From positions 188,956 through 252,955 of the forward strand of contig NZ_SOFL01000002.1 of assembly GCF_004402695.1 (NCBI RefSeq): a DNA stretch of 64,000 bases, given 5' to 3'. Below are positions 20,998 through 29,567 of this stretch, one piece after another; within the stretch, counting starts at the first letter, position 1; the number at the start of each line of letters is the position of its first letter. The translations under genes were made by a program, and so were the position numbers. Under the pieces are notes generated by a model. The model searched no databases. It saw only the letters and a program-made list of their open reading frames with translations, and was not told the DNA's origin. The stretch comes from Cryobacterium adonitolivorans. GTDB lineage: Bacteria > Actinomycetota > Actinomycetes > Actinomycetales > Microbacteriaceae.

Positions 20998-21681
20998 TTA
21001 GAGCAGTTTGCGCGCCGTGGCCCACGCCGTGAGCTCGTGCCGGCTGGAGAGCTGCAGCTTGCGCAAAACCGCGGAGACGTGGGTCTCCACGGTCTTGGGG
21101 GAGATGAAGAGCGCACTGGCCACCTCCTTGTAGGCGTAGCCGCGAGCGATCAGCCGCATTACCTCCTGCTCCCTGGCCGAGAGCCTGTCGAGCTCGTCGG
21201 TGGTCGCCGCGGTTTCGCCGGCGACCGCGCCGAACGCGTCGAGCACGAAGCCGGCCAGACGCGGCGAGAAGACCGCGTCTCCGCCGGCCACCCGGCGGGC
21301 GGCATCCGATACCTCGGCCCCTGACGCACTCTTGGTGATGTACCCGCGGGCGCCGGCACGGATGACCGTGACGACGTCGTCGGCCGCGTCCGACACGCTC
21401 AGGGCCAGGAACAGCGTCGACGGGGCCAGCGGCGCGGCGGCCCGGATCACTTCGGCGCCGCCACCGCCGGTGCCGCCGGGCAGATGCACGTCCAGCAGCA
21501 CCACCCGGGGTTGGGTAGCGACGACCACGGCGATGGCCTCGTCGACCGTCGCCGCCTCGCCGAGCACCCGCAGCGCCGGGTCCAGCTCCGAGCGCAGTCC
21601 GGAGCGGAAGATCGAGTGGTCGTCGACGATGACGACGGTGAGGTCGCAGACAGTGGCGGTGGCGGTGGTCGGGTCGGTCAT
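20998..21681 (-). CDS. LuxR-family (NarL-type) response regulator of the PspC kinase
   Basis: A 227-residue regulator. Receiver domain with acidic pair DDH (20-22), phospho-acceptor Asp64 in VLLDVHLPGG and a switch lysine in YITKSA; C-terminal LuxR helix-turn-helix with LSAREQEVMRLIARGYAYKE and SPKTVETHVSAVLRKL. Its ATG overlaps the kinase stop codon by 4 nt (ATGA), so the two are translated together. It likely binds promoters in the divergent 23.04-23.14 kb region. Confidence 0.93.
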   Translation of the reverse strand: MTDPTTATATVCDLTVVIVDDHSIFRSGLRSELDPALRVLGEAATVDEAIAVVVATQPRVVLLDVHLPGGTGGGGAEVIRAAAPLAPSTLFLALSVSDAADDVVTVIRAGARGYITKSASGAEVSDAARRVAGGDAVFSPRLAGFVLDAFGAVAGETAATTDELDRLSAREQEVMRLIARGYAYKEVASALFISPKTVETHVSAVLRKLQLSSRHELTAWATARKLL

Positions 21682-23036
21682 GGGGTGTCTTCCTGGACGT
21701 CGAGGGGGAGGGAGAGCCGGATCTCGGTGCCGGTGCCACCCGGGCCGGGGCGTACAGAGGCGGTTCCGCCTGCCCGCTGCATGCGAGCCAGGATCGACTC
21801 GCGCACGCCCATGCGGTCGGCCGGGATGTCACCGATCGAAAAGCCCGGCCCGCGGTCGGTGACGCTGACCTCGATGGCCGTCGGCGACGACTCCACGTAC
21901 ACCGACACGCTGCCGCCGGCGTGCCTGGCGGCGTTGAGGATGGCTTCGCGCGCGGCAGCGAGCAACGCCTCGGGTACCTCACGGTCGACGGTGCCCACCG
22001 AGACGACGTCGACGTGCACGGCGAATTCGCGTTCGACCGTGGTGGCGATGCCGCGCAGCTCGGCGGCCAGGTCGACCGGACCGTTCGCGGCACCGGTGAA
22101 CAGCCACTCCCGCAGGTCGCGTTCCTGGGCGCGGGCGAGCCTGGCGGCATCCGAGTGCGGCCCCGCCTTCTGCTGGATGAGCGCGAGGGTCTGCAGCACC
22201 GAATCGTGCAGGTGCGCGGCCATCTCGGCCCGACCGGCCTCACGCTCGCGGGCTGCGCGCTCGTCGGAGAGGTCGCGCGTCAGCCGCACCGCCCAGGGGG
22301 CCACAACCACCGCGACCCCCACGAGCACCGACATGGCGGCCACGACCACGGTCCAGACATTGGGTTGCTCACTGGTGACGAAGAACAGCAGGATGCCCAG
22401 CGCCACCAGGACCAGCGCCCCGAGGGCGCGCACGAGCATGCCGGAGCTGCGGGGACCGGCGCCGCTGCGCAGCTCGGCGAACTGGCGCCAGGCCAGCCCG
22501 GTGCCGGCGAGCGCCACGATCGCGGGGATGATGGCATCCAGCGGCAGTTCGGCGCCGAGCCGGTTGGCGATCAGCGCGCCGGCCGTGCCGACGAGCGCGA
22601 GCCCCAGGAGGATCTCGGTCACCGGCGCGCGATGGGGCTCCCCGCCGCCGGCATCCGCCGCTGCGTCGGCCGTTGCGACAGTCGGACCGGAGGTCGCGCC
22701 GGGGGACGGGTCGCGCAGCTGGGTGCGGGTGTCGGGCAGGGTCGCGTGGGAGCCGGTGAGCGCGGCCTTGGGCAGAGGGTCCCGGCGCGCATCGCTGCCG
22801 GCCGCGCCATCCGCCGATTCGTCGGGGGTCGTGGCCCACAGCCAGCCGTAGAGCAACACCCCGGCGCCGCCGCACAGGGCAAGAACGAACGTCACGGTGC
22901 GCACGAAGGTGACGGGAAGGCCGGAGTGCCGGGCGAACCCGGCGCACACGCCGGCCACGATGCGCAGGCGTGGCCGCACGAGGTGCCCGGTGAAACGGGG
23001 ATCGGTGGGACGCAGCTGGGTCACTGCACCATCCAA
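21678..23036 (-). CDS. Sensor histidine kinase with N-terminal PspC domain
   Basis: A 452-residue membrane kinase. The N-terminal PspC domain (about 15-70: RIVAGVCAGFARHSGLPVTF) is followed by further hydrophobic segments (about 142-160, 163-182, 202-221, 227-250), then HisKA_3 with phospho-acceptor His277 in AAHLHDSVLQT and a HATPase_c domain (ILNAARHAGG, VTDRGPGFS). Fusion of PspC to a LiaS/DesK-like kinase is common in actinobacterial envelope-stress systems. The start is taken as TTG at 23036; a GTG at 23024 is equally possible. Confidence 0.9.
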   Translation of the reverse strand: MDGAVTQLRPTDPRFTGHLVRPRLRIVAGVCAGFARHSGLPVTFVRTVTFVLALCGGAGVLLYGWLWATTPDESADGAAGSDARRDPLPKAALTGSHATLPDTRTQLRDPSPGATSGPTVATADAAADAGGGEPHRAPVTEILLGLALVGTAGALIANRLGAELPLDAIIPAIVALAGTGLAWRQFAELRSGAGPRSSGMLVRALGALVLVALGILLFFVTSEQPNVWTVVVAAMSVLVGVAVVVAPWAVRLTRDLSDERAAREREAGRAEMAAHLHDSVLQTLALIQQKAGPHSDAARLARAQERDLREWLFTGAANGPVDLAAELRGIATTVEREFAVHVDVVSVGTVDREVPEALLAAAREAILNAARHAGGSVSVYVESSPTAIEVSVTDRGPGFSIGDIPADRMGVRESILARMQRAGGTASVRPGPGGTGTEIRLSLPLDVQEDTP

Positions 23037-23075
23037 GCACCCATGAAGTGCTCACTCGCACCCCGAATCGCATGG

Positions 23076-23098
23076 TCAGGGTGGAATCAGGGTCTTCC
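23076..23098. promoter_or_regulatory. Candidate operator between divergent PspC genes
   Basis: TCAGGGT occurs twice (23076-23082 and 23087-23093), 11 bp apart, about one helical turn, and overlaps a GGAA-N8-TTCC palindrome (23083-23098). The position between the kinase operon and the LiaF-like gene suits the LuxR-type regulator. Confidence 0.4.
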
Positions 23099-23137
23099 CC
23101 CATGGCCGGGCCCGCCGCGCGGCAGCAAGATGGAGTC

Positions 23138-24733
23138 ATGACCGAGACACCGTCCTACAACCCGCCGCCAGCCCCGTACGGCGCTCCCAGTGCCACCCGG
23201 CCGCCCCAGGCCCCGGGCGGCGCCGCGTTCTTCGACTGGGTGCGTGGCCTCGGCTTCGTGCGCGGCCAGGACCGCTGGCTGGCCGGCGTGTGCGGGGCGA
23301 TAGCGGCACGCACGGGACTCGACCCGCTGATCGTGCGCGGCATCGCCGTTGTGATCGCCATCCTGGGTGGTCCGATCTTCTTCCTCTATGCGGTGGGCTG
23401 GGCGCTGATGCCCGATGAGTCCGGCCGCAGCCTGGTGGAGCAGGCCGCCCGGCAGGTCTTCGAACCGGCCATGATCGCCGTCGGTGCCCTGTTGTTCTTC
23501 ACCTTCGTCCCGTGGATGCAGGGAATCTGGTGGCAGGGACCGCCGGAGGTCTGGGGGATGCCCGGGTGGCTGGAGGTGCTGCTGCGCACCAGCTGGGCCA
23601 TCGGGCTCACCGCGGGCATCATCGTGCTGGTGATCTACATCGCCAAGCGGGTGCCCTCCCCGCGCAGCCGGCCGGCCGGCTACCCGGCGAGCAAGGCTGC
23701 TGGAGGGTACCGGCCCAGCGCCGCGCCCCAGCCGCCCACGGCGCCTCAGACGGCCACAGCTCAGCCTGCCACAGCTCAGCCGACCACTCAGTCCGAGTCG
23801 GCGAGCACGTCCCAGCCGACCCCGACCGCGACCTTCATCCCGCCGATTCCGCCGGTGCCGGAGTCGCCGGCCCCCGCCGGCCCGTCACTCTGGGATGACC
23901 TGACCGGTAAGTCCACGCCGGCTGGATCAGCGCCCTACGGCTCTGCGCCGTACGGTTCCGCTGCCTACGGCTCTGCGCCCGCCGGCTCCGCTGCCGCCGG
24001 CTCCGCTGCCGCCGGCTCCGCCGCCCCGTACGGGTCGGACCCCGGCCGGCCCGCTCCCGAAGCCGCCTTCGACCCCCACACCTACCGGGCGATCCATCGC
24101 CGCAAGCACCTGGGCGCCGGTTTCATCTCGGTCGTCGCCGGACTCGCCCTCAGCGCTGGGGCCCTCGCGGCATCCTTCGTGGCCGACGGGGCCTGGTCGA
24201 ACAGCGCCTTCCTCGTGGGCGCCTCCGCCGCGCTCGCCGTGATCGCCCTGGGCATCGTCGTGGCCGGTGTGCGGGGCAAGGAGGGCGGTTGGCTGAACTT
24301 CTTCAGCTTCGTCCTGGCCGCTGCCATGGCGTGGACCGCCTTCATCCCCGTGGGAACCGACGTGGTCCCCTTCGGCGATCCCACCTGGCAGTACAGCACC
24401 AGCAGCCCCACCGGCTTCGCAATGATCGCCGGCGCACCCGTGATCGACCTGTCGGATGTCGACACCGCGCCGGCCAGCGCCGACCACACCGTTGACGTCT
24501 GGATCGCGTTCGGCGACGTGGAACTGCTGTTGCCCGACAACCGCACCGTGGCCGTTGAGGCCAGCAGCCTCGCCGGCGGGGTCGACTACACGGGCATCGA
24601 CGACCTCGACCGGGGCGGTGTGCTGTTCTACGACTATCGTCTCGTTGCCGACGGCAGCGGCACCGGCGTCACGACAGTCCGGGTCTGGACGCTCTTCGGC
24701 CAGGTCACCATCAACCAACCGGCACTGCGCTAG
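23138..24733 (+). CDS. PspC-domain membrane protein with LiaF-like C-terminal domain
   Basis: A 531-residue protein. PspC domain (about 40-100: WLAGVCGAIAARTGLDPLIV), more membrane helices, then a proline/alanine/threonine-rich linker (about 190-255) and a repetitive linker of AYGSAP/AGSAA units (about 260-300), two further membrane hairpins (about 325-420) and a C-terminal beta-rich domain (VWIAFGDVELLLPDN, about 450-530) resembling the LiaF/toastrack type. Together with the divergent PspC kinase and LuxR regulator it forms a LiaFSR-like unit. CAAGAT lies 6 nt before the ATG; GGAG is only 3 nt away, so the transcript may be leaderless. Confidence 0.85.
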   Translation: MTETPSYNPPPAPYGAPSATRPPQAPGGAAFFDWVRGLGFVRGQDRWLAGVCGAIAARTGLDPLIVRGIAVVIAILGGPIFFLYAVGWALMPDESGRSLVEQAARQVFEPAMIAVGALLFFTFVPWMQGIWWQGPPEVWGMPGWLEVLLRTSWAIGLTAGIIVLVIYIAKRVPSPRSRPAGYPASKAAGGYRPSAAPQPPTAPQTATAQPATAQPTTQSESASTSQPTPTATFIPPIPPVPESPAPAGPSLWDDLTGKSTPAGSAPYGSAPYGSAAYGSAPAGSAAAGSAAAGSAAPYGSDPGRPAPEAAFDPHTYRAIHRRKHLGAGFISVVAGLALSAGALAASFVADGAWSNSAFLVGASAALAVIALGIVVAGVRGKEGGWLNFFSFVLAAAMAWTAFIPVGTDVVPFGDPTWQYSTSSPTGFAMIAGAPVIDLSDVDTAPASADHTVDVWIAFGDVELLLPDNRTVAVEASSLAGGVDYTGIDDLDRGGVLFYDYRLVADGSGTGVTTVRVWTLFGQVTINQPALR

Positions 24734-24757
24734 CCATCAGCCTGCAAGGAGAACACC

Positions 24758-25129
24758 ATGACCCACCCGAACAACCCCACCGCCGGACCGGACAGGCCCA
24801 CCGGCGCACCGGACAGCGAACCGACGACGCCGCTCTCCACGACTCCGCCGACGCTGGTGAAAACGACGCCGCTTAAGACGCCGCCGCAGGACACGACACC
24901 AGCGACAGATCCGGCCTCCCCAACGGCCGACCGGCTGCCCAGGCGACGGCCGCTCTTCGCGACCATCCTCTGGGGCGCCCTGATGCTCGCGCTCGCGGCT
25001 TTCACGGCGGCCCGTGAGCTGGTGCCGGGCGGGTTCGACCTGGTCACCTGGCTCCTCGCGGCCGTCGTGGGAATCGGGCTCCTGCTCGTCGGCGCCGGCA
25101 TTGCCGCCGCATCCCGCCGCGCCGGCTGA
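24758..25129 (+). CDS. Small membrane protein with disordered N-terminus
   Basis: A 123-residue protein. Residues 1-65 are proline/threonine-rich and probably disordered; two membrane helices follow (LFATILWGALMLALAAFTAA and LVTWLLAAVVGIGLLLVGAG). AGGAG lies 8 nt before the ATG. It begins 24 nt after the LiaF-like gene and probably belongs to the same transcript. Family unknown. Confidence 0.75.
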   Translation: MTHPNNPTAGPDRPTGAPDSEPTTPLSTTPPTLVKTTPLKTPPQDTTPATDPASPTADRLPRRRPLFATILWGALMLALAAFTAARELVPGGFDLVTWLLAAVVGIGLLLVGAGIAAASRRAG

Positions 25130-25156
25130 CCTCGACGCCGGCAGCGGGAGTGAGTG

Positions 25157-25426
25157 TTATTCGGCGAGGAACGCCAGGATGTCCTTGTCCAGAGCGGCCC
25201 GGTAGTCACCGTAGACGGCAGTCTTGAGCGAGGCGGCCCCGATCGGAACGATCTGGTCGTCGTCGCCGTGGGCGATGAAGGTCGGCACATGCAGCCTGAG
25301 CTCAACCTGCCAGACATCGGAGCTCAGGGGCCAGCCGTGGCTGAGCAGCACCGCCTGGCCGGTGCCCCGCTCGGTGTAATAGATCTCGGTTCCGCCGGCG
25401 TCGGCGATCATGCCCCGGGACGGCAT
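25157..25426 (-). pseudogene. Non-heme haloperoxidase-type alpha/beta hydrolase, internally deleted
   Basis: The first part (GGTEIYYTERGTGQAVLLSH, then GWPLSSDVWQ) and the late part (VPTFIAHGDDDQIVPIGAAS) match the family, but about 150 residues between them are missing, including the nucleophile serine. A second deletion removes the catalytic-histidine region, leaving only the tail DKDILAFLAE. The frame stays open through both gaps. At about 90 residues against the usual 275, it cannot be a working hydrolase. The true start may be MPSRG at 25426. Confidence 0.8.
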
Positions 25427-25500
25427 CGAGATCCAGCCCCGGCGCCGAAGGTTCGGCTCCTTTTCTTCTTCAGTTTCTCCTGGCGTCACTCGACGCTGAG

Positions 25501-25914
25501 CTATACGACCCTGAACACCTTGCTGATCACGGGTTCGGCATCCGTCAGCTGCCAGTCGGGCTCGCCGAGGTGGGTGCGGACGGCGGGAACCAGCGTCTCC
25601 CAGTAGTTGCGGTGAACCGTGCGCCAGTGCTCGAGCGTCGGCGCCTCGTGCTTCGCCTGCTCGAGGGTGACCTCGCGAACTGTAGTCTCCACAACCTCGA
25701 GGATCTCGAGCACGGCGACCCGGGTATTGCCGGAGTCGACGAGGGCATACAGAGAGCCCACGGTGGGCAGCGCCTCGTCGGTCATCTCGTAGGCGACCCG
25801 CAGGTTGGAGGACCCGGTCTTAGCCCCCGACATGACCAGGGCCACCATCAGTTCGCGGAACTCGCCCGGTTCGCCGAACACGAGCGGGGGAAGGTTGGCG
25901 ATTTCGGCGTGCAT
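25501..25914 (-). CDS. ASCH domain protein
   Basis: A 137-residue protein with the ASCH pattern: LVFGEPGEFRELMVALVMSG, AKTGSSNLRVAYE, a strand block VAVLEILEVVETTVREVT and the end LEHWRTVHRNYW. ASCH domains resemble the PUA fold and are thought to bind RNA or to act as amidohydrolases on modified nucleosides; the role here is unknown. GGGAAAG precedes the ATG by about 8 nt. It is 74 nt upstream of the haloperoxidase remnant. Confidence 0.75.
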   Translation of the reverse strand: MHAEIANLPPLVFGEPGEFRELMVALVMSGAKTGSSNLRVAYEMTDEALPTVGSLYALVDSGNTRVAVLEILEVVETTVREVTLEQAKHEAPTLEHWRTVHRNYWETLVPAVRTHLGEPDWQLTDAEPVISKVFRVV

Positions 25915-26087
25915 GGTGGCTTCTTTCCCGAGCGCCCGCGTCTGCGCGCGCGGTATGACAACACCAGCATAAGCGCGACTGACAGCTCCGAATCCCCGGC
26001 TCGTCGCGCGGGTGGTGCACCGGTGGCATGATGCGACTAACGCGCGCCGCCAGTTCCGGAGCCGCGCAACGACGATGGGAGAGAACC

Positions 26088-26303
26088 ATGGCATCACGGA
26101 AGTGGAGCGAGATGACCGGTGGCCAGAAATTCGGCGTCGTGGCCGGGGGGATCGTGCAGCTGGTTCTGGCCGGGCTCGCCTGGAGCGACCTGGCGCACCG
26201 GCCGGCGAAGAAGGTCAACGGCCCCAAGGGCGTCTGGGCCGCCGTGATCGCCATCAACTACGCCGGCCCCATCGCCTACTTCATTGCCGGCCGCAAGGAC
26301 TAA
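26088..26303 (+). CDS. Small membrane protein with PLDc_N-type domain
   Basis: A 71-residue protein: two membrane helices (FGVVAGGIVQLVLAGLAWSDL and WAAVIAINYAGPIAYFIAG) with an RPAKKVNGPKGVW loop, the pattern of the N-terminal domain of cardiolipin synthases found alone in many actinobacteria. GGGAGAG lies 5 nt before the ATG. Function of the stand-alone domain is unknown. Confidence 0.75.
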   Translation: MASRKWSEMTGGQKFGVVAGGIVQLVLAGLAWSDLAHRPAKKVNGPKGVWAAVIAINYAGPIAYFIAGRKD

Positions 26304-26321
26304 CCAGCGGGCAAGCAGCAC

Positions 26322-26380
26322 GTCGTTTGCAAACGTCCCGCCTTCGATTCCAGCAGGATGGCGGGAAGTCTGCAAACGAC
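26322..26380. repeat. 59-bp imperfect palindrome
   Basis: GTCGTTTGCA (26322-26331) pairs with TGCAAACGAC (26371-26380); inner CCCGCC (26337-26342) pairs with GGCGGG (26360-26365). Two mismatches in 21 bp of stem. No T-run. It is similar in size to the 61-bp elements but different in sequence. Confidence 0.7.
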
Positions 26381-26686
26381 CGCTCGCGACCCTGGTCGGC
26401 CCGCCGCGTGCGTGCCGCAGCGGCCCAGTCGCCGTCGAAGAGAAAGTTGTTCGCAGTGTAGAGCTCCTCCACCGCGGGCGACGTTGCGGGGGAAAAGTGC
26501 GGTGTCGGTCATCGGAGGTCCTACCGTGGTCGTCATCGGATGCTCGAGGCGGCGCGCAAGCACGACCAAACAGCGGCACTGGTACTGCCGCTGGGATCCT
26601 CCCGGAGCGTTCTCTCGAGGTGATGCAACCCTGGGCACGCCTCAGACAGCCCGGTGGAATGCGACCCGCCGTTACGTCACACCCCG
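26381..26686 (-). other. Gene-free stretch with an unidentified frameshifted remnant
   Basis: On the minus strand an ATG at 26512 opens MTDTALFPRNVA, and a shifted frame continues as VEELYTANNFLFDGDWAAAA and so on. This reads like the start of a small protein broken by a frameshift and truncated at the palindrome. I do not recognise the family. Confidence 0.35.
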
Positions 26687-27748
26687 TCATTCGCCGGCCG
26701 GTTGGTCAAGCACGTCGCCGAGGTCGTAGGCGATCGGACGTTCCAGCTGGTCGAAGGTGCACGACCGGGCGTCCCGGTCCGGTCGCCACCGCTCGAACTG
26801 CACGGTGTGCCGAAACCTTTCGCCCTCCATGTGGTCGTAGCGCACCTCGAGCACCCGGCTGGGCCGTAGCAGCACGTATGAGGTGTCCTTGTTCGCCGAG
26901 AACCGGTTGCGCTCGGTCTCCCCGGTGACCACGGTGCCCTCCTCGTCGTGCAGCACCAGCGGTGCCAGCTCGTCGATCAGCCGCAACCGCCAGGCATCAC
27001 TGAACGCGGATGCCCCGCCGACGCTGTGCAGTTCGCCGTCGTCGTCGTAGAGGCCGAGCAGCAGCGATCCCACGCCGCTGCCGCTCACGTGAAGGCGGTA
27101 GCCGAGCAGCACGACATCCGCGGATCGGTGGTGTTTCACCTTGAACATCGACCGCTTGCCCGGCGCATAGACGGCCGCGAGCGGCTTGGCGATGATGCCG
27201 TCCAGGCCAGCGCCCTCGAATTCGACCAGCCACCGGCGGGCAAGGGCGACGTCGCGCGTGGTGCGGGTGAGGTGGATGGGGTCGCCCAGCGCCCCGACCA
27301 GGTCTTCGAGGGCCGCCCGGCGCTCAGCGAAAGGGGTGTCGAGCAGGCTGTGGCCGCCGCGGGAGAGTAGGTCGAAGGCGACGAAAGTGGCCGGGGTCTC
27401 GTCGGCGAGGCGGCGCACCCGGCTGGCCGCCGGGTGGATCCGCTGCGACAGCTGTTCCCAGGAGAGGTGTTCGCCGCCCGGGTCTCCGGTGCGCAGCACG
27501 ATCTCGCCGTCGAGCACGCAGGGCTCCGGCAGCAGGTCTTCGAACGCGTAGGTGAGTTCGGGAAAGTACCGGGTGAGCATCTTGGAGCCGCGGCTGGCGA
27601 TGGTGCTGCTGGTGCCGTCGAACGTGACGATGCTGCGGAAGCCGTCCCACTTGGGCTCGTAACTGAGCCCGCCGGGCACGCTGTCCGGTTCAGGAACCGT
27701 GTCGACGGCCCTGGCGAGCATGGGGGAGACGGCTGTTGCGACTGACAT
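26687..27748 (-). CDS. ATP-dependent DNA ligase (LigD ligase domain/LigC type)
   Basis: A 353-residue ligase. Adenylation motif I lysine in YEPKWDGFR; further motifs VLDGEIVL (motif III region), TFVAFDLLSRGG, GLDGIIAKPL (motif IV) and FKVKHHRSADVVLLGYR (motif V), then an OB-fold domain ending with EVRYDHMEGERFRHTVQFER. It seals nicks with ATP, probably in end joining or base repair. No polymerase or nuclease domain is fused. The start is taken at MSVATA; a weak leaderless hexamer CAGACT lies 6 nt upstream. Confidence 0.9.
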   Translation of the reverse strand: MSVATAVSPMLARAVDTVPEPDSVPGGLSYEPKWDGFRSIVTFDGTSSTIASRGSKMLTRYFPELTYAFEDLLPEPCVLDGEIVLRTGDPGGEHLSWEQLSQRIHPAASRVRRLADETPATFVAFDLLSRGGHSLLDTPFAERRAALEDLVGALGDPIHLTRTTRDVALARRWLVEFEGAGLDGIIAKPLAAVYAPGKRSMFKVKHHRSADVVLLGYRLHVSGSGVGSLLLGLYDDDGELHSVGGASAFSDAWRLRLIDELAPLVLHDEEGTVVTGETERNRFSANKDTSYVLLRPSRVLEVRYDHMEGERFRHTVQFERWRPDRDARSCTFDQLERPIAYDLGDVLDQPAGE

Positions 27749-27754
27749 GCCCGC

Positions 27755-27760
27755 AGTCTG
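27755..27760 (-). promoter_or_regulatory. Weak leaderless -10 hexamer (CAGACT)
   Basis: CAGACT on the minus strand ends 6 nt before the ligase ATG. It deviates from TAnnnT at the first base. Confidence 0.25.
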
Positions 27761-27857
27761 GCCCGCTTCGCGGCTGCTGGACACCCTCGCTGCACATATT
27801 CCCAGCCGGATGGTCGTCCATGCCACTGAAGGCATCCACGGTGAGGAAAATGGAAGG

Positions 27858-29567
27858 ATGACTGAGCGCTCGAGTACCACCACCTTCCGCCGCGCCCGCG
27901 ACCAGCTCCTCGAGCTGCGCAGCGACCACCGTGGCGCGTCCGCCGCCTTCGTCTGGCCGGATGTCGGCGACAGCTTCAACTGGGCCACCGACTGGTTCGA
28001 CGTCATCGCCACCGGCAACGACAAGACTGCCCTGTGGATCGTCGAGGAAGACGGTCGCGAACTCAGGGTCAGCTTCGACGCGATGGTCACCCGCTCCGAC
28101 CAGGTCGCCACCTGGCTCGTGCAGCACGGCGTCGCCAAGGGCGACCACGTCATGCTCATGCTCGGCAACCAGGTGGAGCTCTGGGAGACCATGCTCGCCA
28201 TCCTGAAGGTCGGCGCGGTCATCCTGCCCACCTCCACGGTGCTCGGCACCTCCGACCTGGCCGACCGGGTGCTGCGCGCCGGCGTGCAGCACGTGATCGC
28301 CAACGCCGAGGACACTGCCAAGTTCGACATCGTTGCGGGCGAGTTCTCCCGCATCTGCGTTGGCGAGCCGAGGGCGGGCTGGACCAGCTACGCCGACTCC
28401 CACCGCGCCACGGCCGACAAGGTCGACGTCGCCGTGTCCTCCTCGGACCCGTCGTTGATCTACTTCACCTCCGGCACCACGAGCAAGCCCAAGATGGTGG
28501 TGCACAGCCAGACCTCGTACCCCGTCGGGCACCTCACCACGATGTACTGGCTGGGCCTTCGCCCCGGCGACGTGCACCTGGCCATCAGCTCGCCCGGCTG
28601 GGGCAAGCACGCCTGGAGCTGTTTCTTCTCGCCGTGGATCGCCGAGGCCACGGTGTTCATCTACAACTACTCGAGGTTCAACCCCGGCGCGCTGGCGCAC
28701 CAGCTGCACCGCGCCGCCGTCAGCACCTTCTGCGCGCCGCCGACAGTGTGGCGCATGCTGATCCAGGCGGATGTCGGCGCCAAGCCGGACAGCCTCCGCG
28801 AGATCCTCTCGGCGGGCGAACCGCTGAACCCCGAGGTCATCAACCAGATTCAGCGCGCCTGGGGCCTGACCATCCGGGACGGCTACGGCCAGACCGAGAC
28901 CACCGCGATCGTGGGCAACGTGCCCGGCTCGGTTCTGAAGGCCGGCTCGATGGGGATGCCGCTGCCCGGTGTGGCCGTGGTGCTCGTCGACCCGATCACC
29001 GGGGCCCTCACCGAGGAGGGCGAGATCTGCCTGGACCTCACCTCGCCCGCGGTGAACCTGATGTCCGGCTACCACGGCGACAACATGCGCAGCGCCGAAG
29101 TGCTCCGTGACGGCTACTTCCACACCGGCGATGTCGCCGTCCGCGACGAGAACGGCTACCTCACCTTCGTCGGTCGTACCGACGACATCTTCAAGTCCTC
29201 CGACTACAAAATCTCGCCGTTTGAGGTGGAGAGCGTGCTGATAGAGCACCCCGCCGTGATGGAGGCCGCCGTCGTGCCCGCCCCCGATGACACCCGGCTG
29301 AACATCGCCAAGGCCTATGTGGCCCTGGCGGCGGGCTGGCCGCCGGACGCCGACACGGCCCTCGCGGTGCTGCGGCACGCGCGCAACGGCCTGCCGCCGT
29401 ACATGCGGGTGCGCCGGGTGGAGTTCTTCGAGCTGCCCAAGACCAACTCGGGCAAGATCCGCCGGGTGGAGCTGCGGGCGCGGGAGAACGAGGCCGCGGC
29501 CGCGCACGTGCGGCTGGCCGATGAGTGGCGCGACGACCAGTTCCCGGAGCTGAAGAAGCGGTCGTAG
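27858..29567 (+). CDS. AMP-forming acyl-CoA synthetase
   Basis: A 569-residue adenylate-forming enzyme. Seen: the ATP loop YFTSGTTSKPK, GYGQTETTAIVG, YFHTGDVAVRDENGY with the hinge FVGRTDDIFKSSDYKISP, and the catalytic lysine region TNSGKIRR. It activates a carboxylic acid to acyl-AMP and then acyl-CoA in the cytoplasm. The N-terminal FNWATDWFDVIA pattern resembles acetyl/medium-chain acyl-CoA synthetases; the substrate cannot be set from sequence alone. GGAAGG abuts the ATG. Confidence 0.9.
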   Translation: MTERSSTTTFRRARDQLLELRSDHRGASAAFVWPDVGDSFNWATDWFDVIATGNDKTALWIVEEDGRELRVSFDAMVTRSDQVATWLVQHGVAKGDHVMLMLGNQVELWETMLAILKVGAVILPTSTVLGTSDLADRVLRAGVQHVIANAEDTAKFDIVAGEFSRICVGEPRAGWTSYADSHRATADKVDVAVSSSDPSLIYFTSGTTSKPKMVVHSQTSYPVGHLTTMYWLGLRPGDVHLAISSPGWGKHAWSCFFSPWIAEATVFIYNYSRFNPGALAHQLHRAAVSTFCAPPTVWRMLIQADVGAKPDSLREILSAGEPLNPEVINQIQRAWGLTIRDGYGQTETTAIVGNVPGSVLKAGSMGMPLPGVAVVLVDPITGALTEEGEICLDLTSPAVNLMSGYHGDNMRSAEVLRDGYFHTGDVAVRDENGYLTFVGRTDDIFKSSDYKISPFEVESVLIEHPAVMEAAVVPAPDDTRLNIAKAYVALAAGWPPDADTALAVLRHARNGLPPYMRVRRVEFFELPKTNSGKIRRVELRARENEAAAAHVRLADEWRDDQFPELKKRS

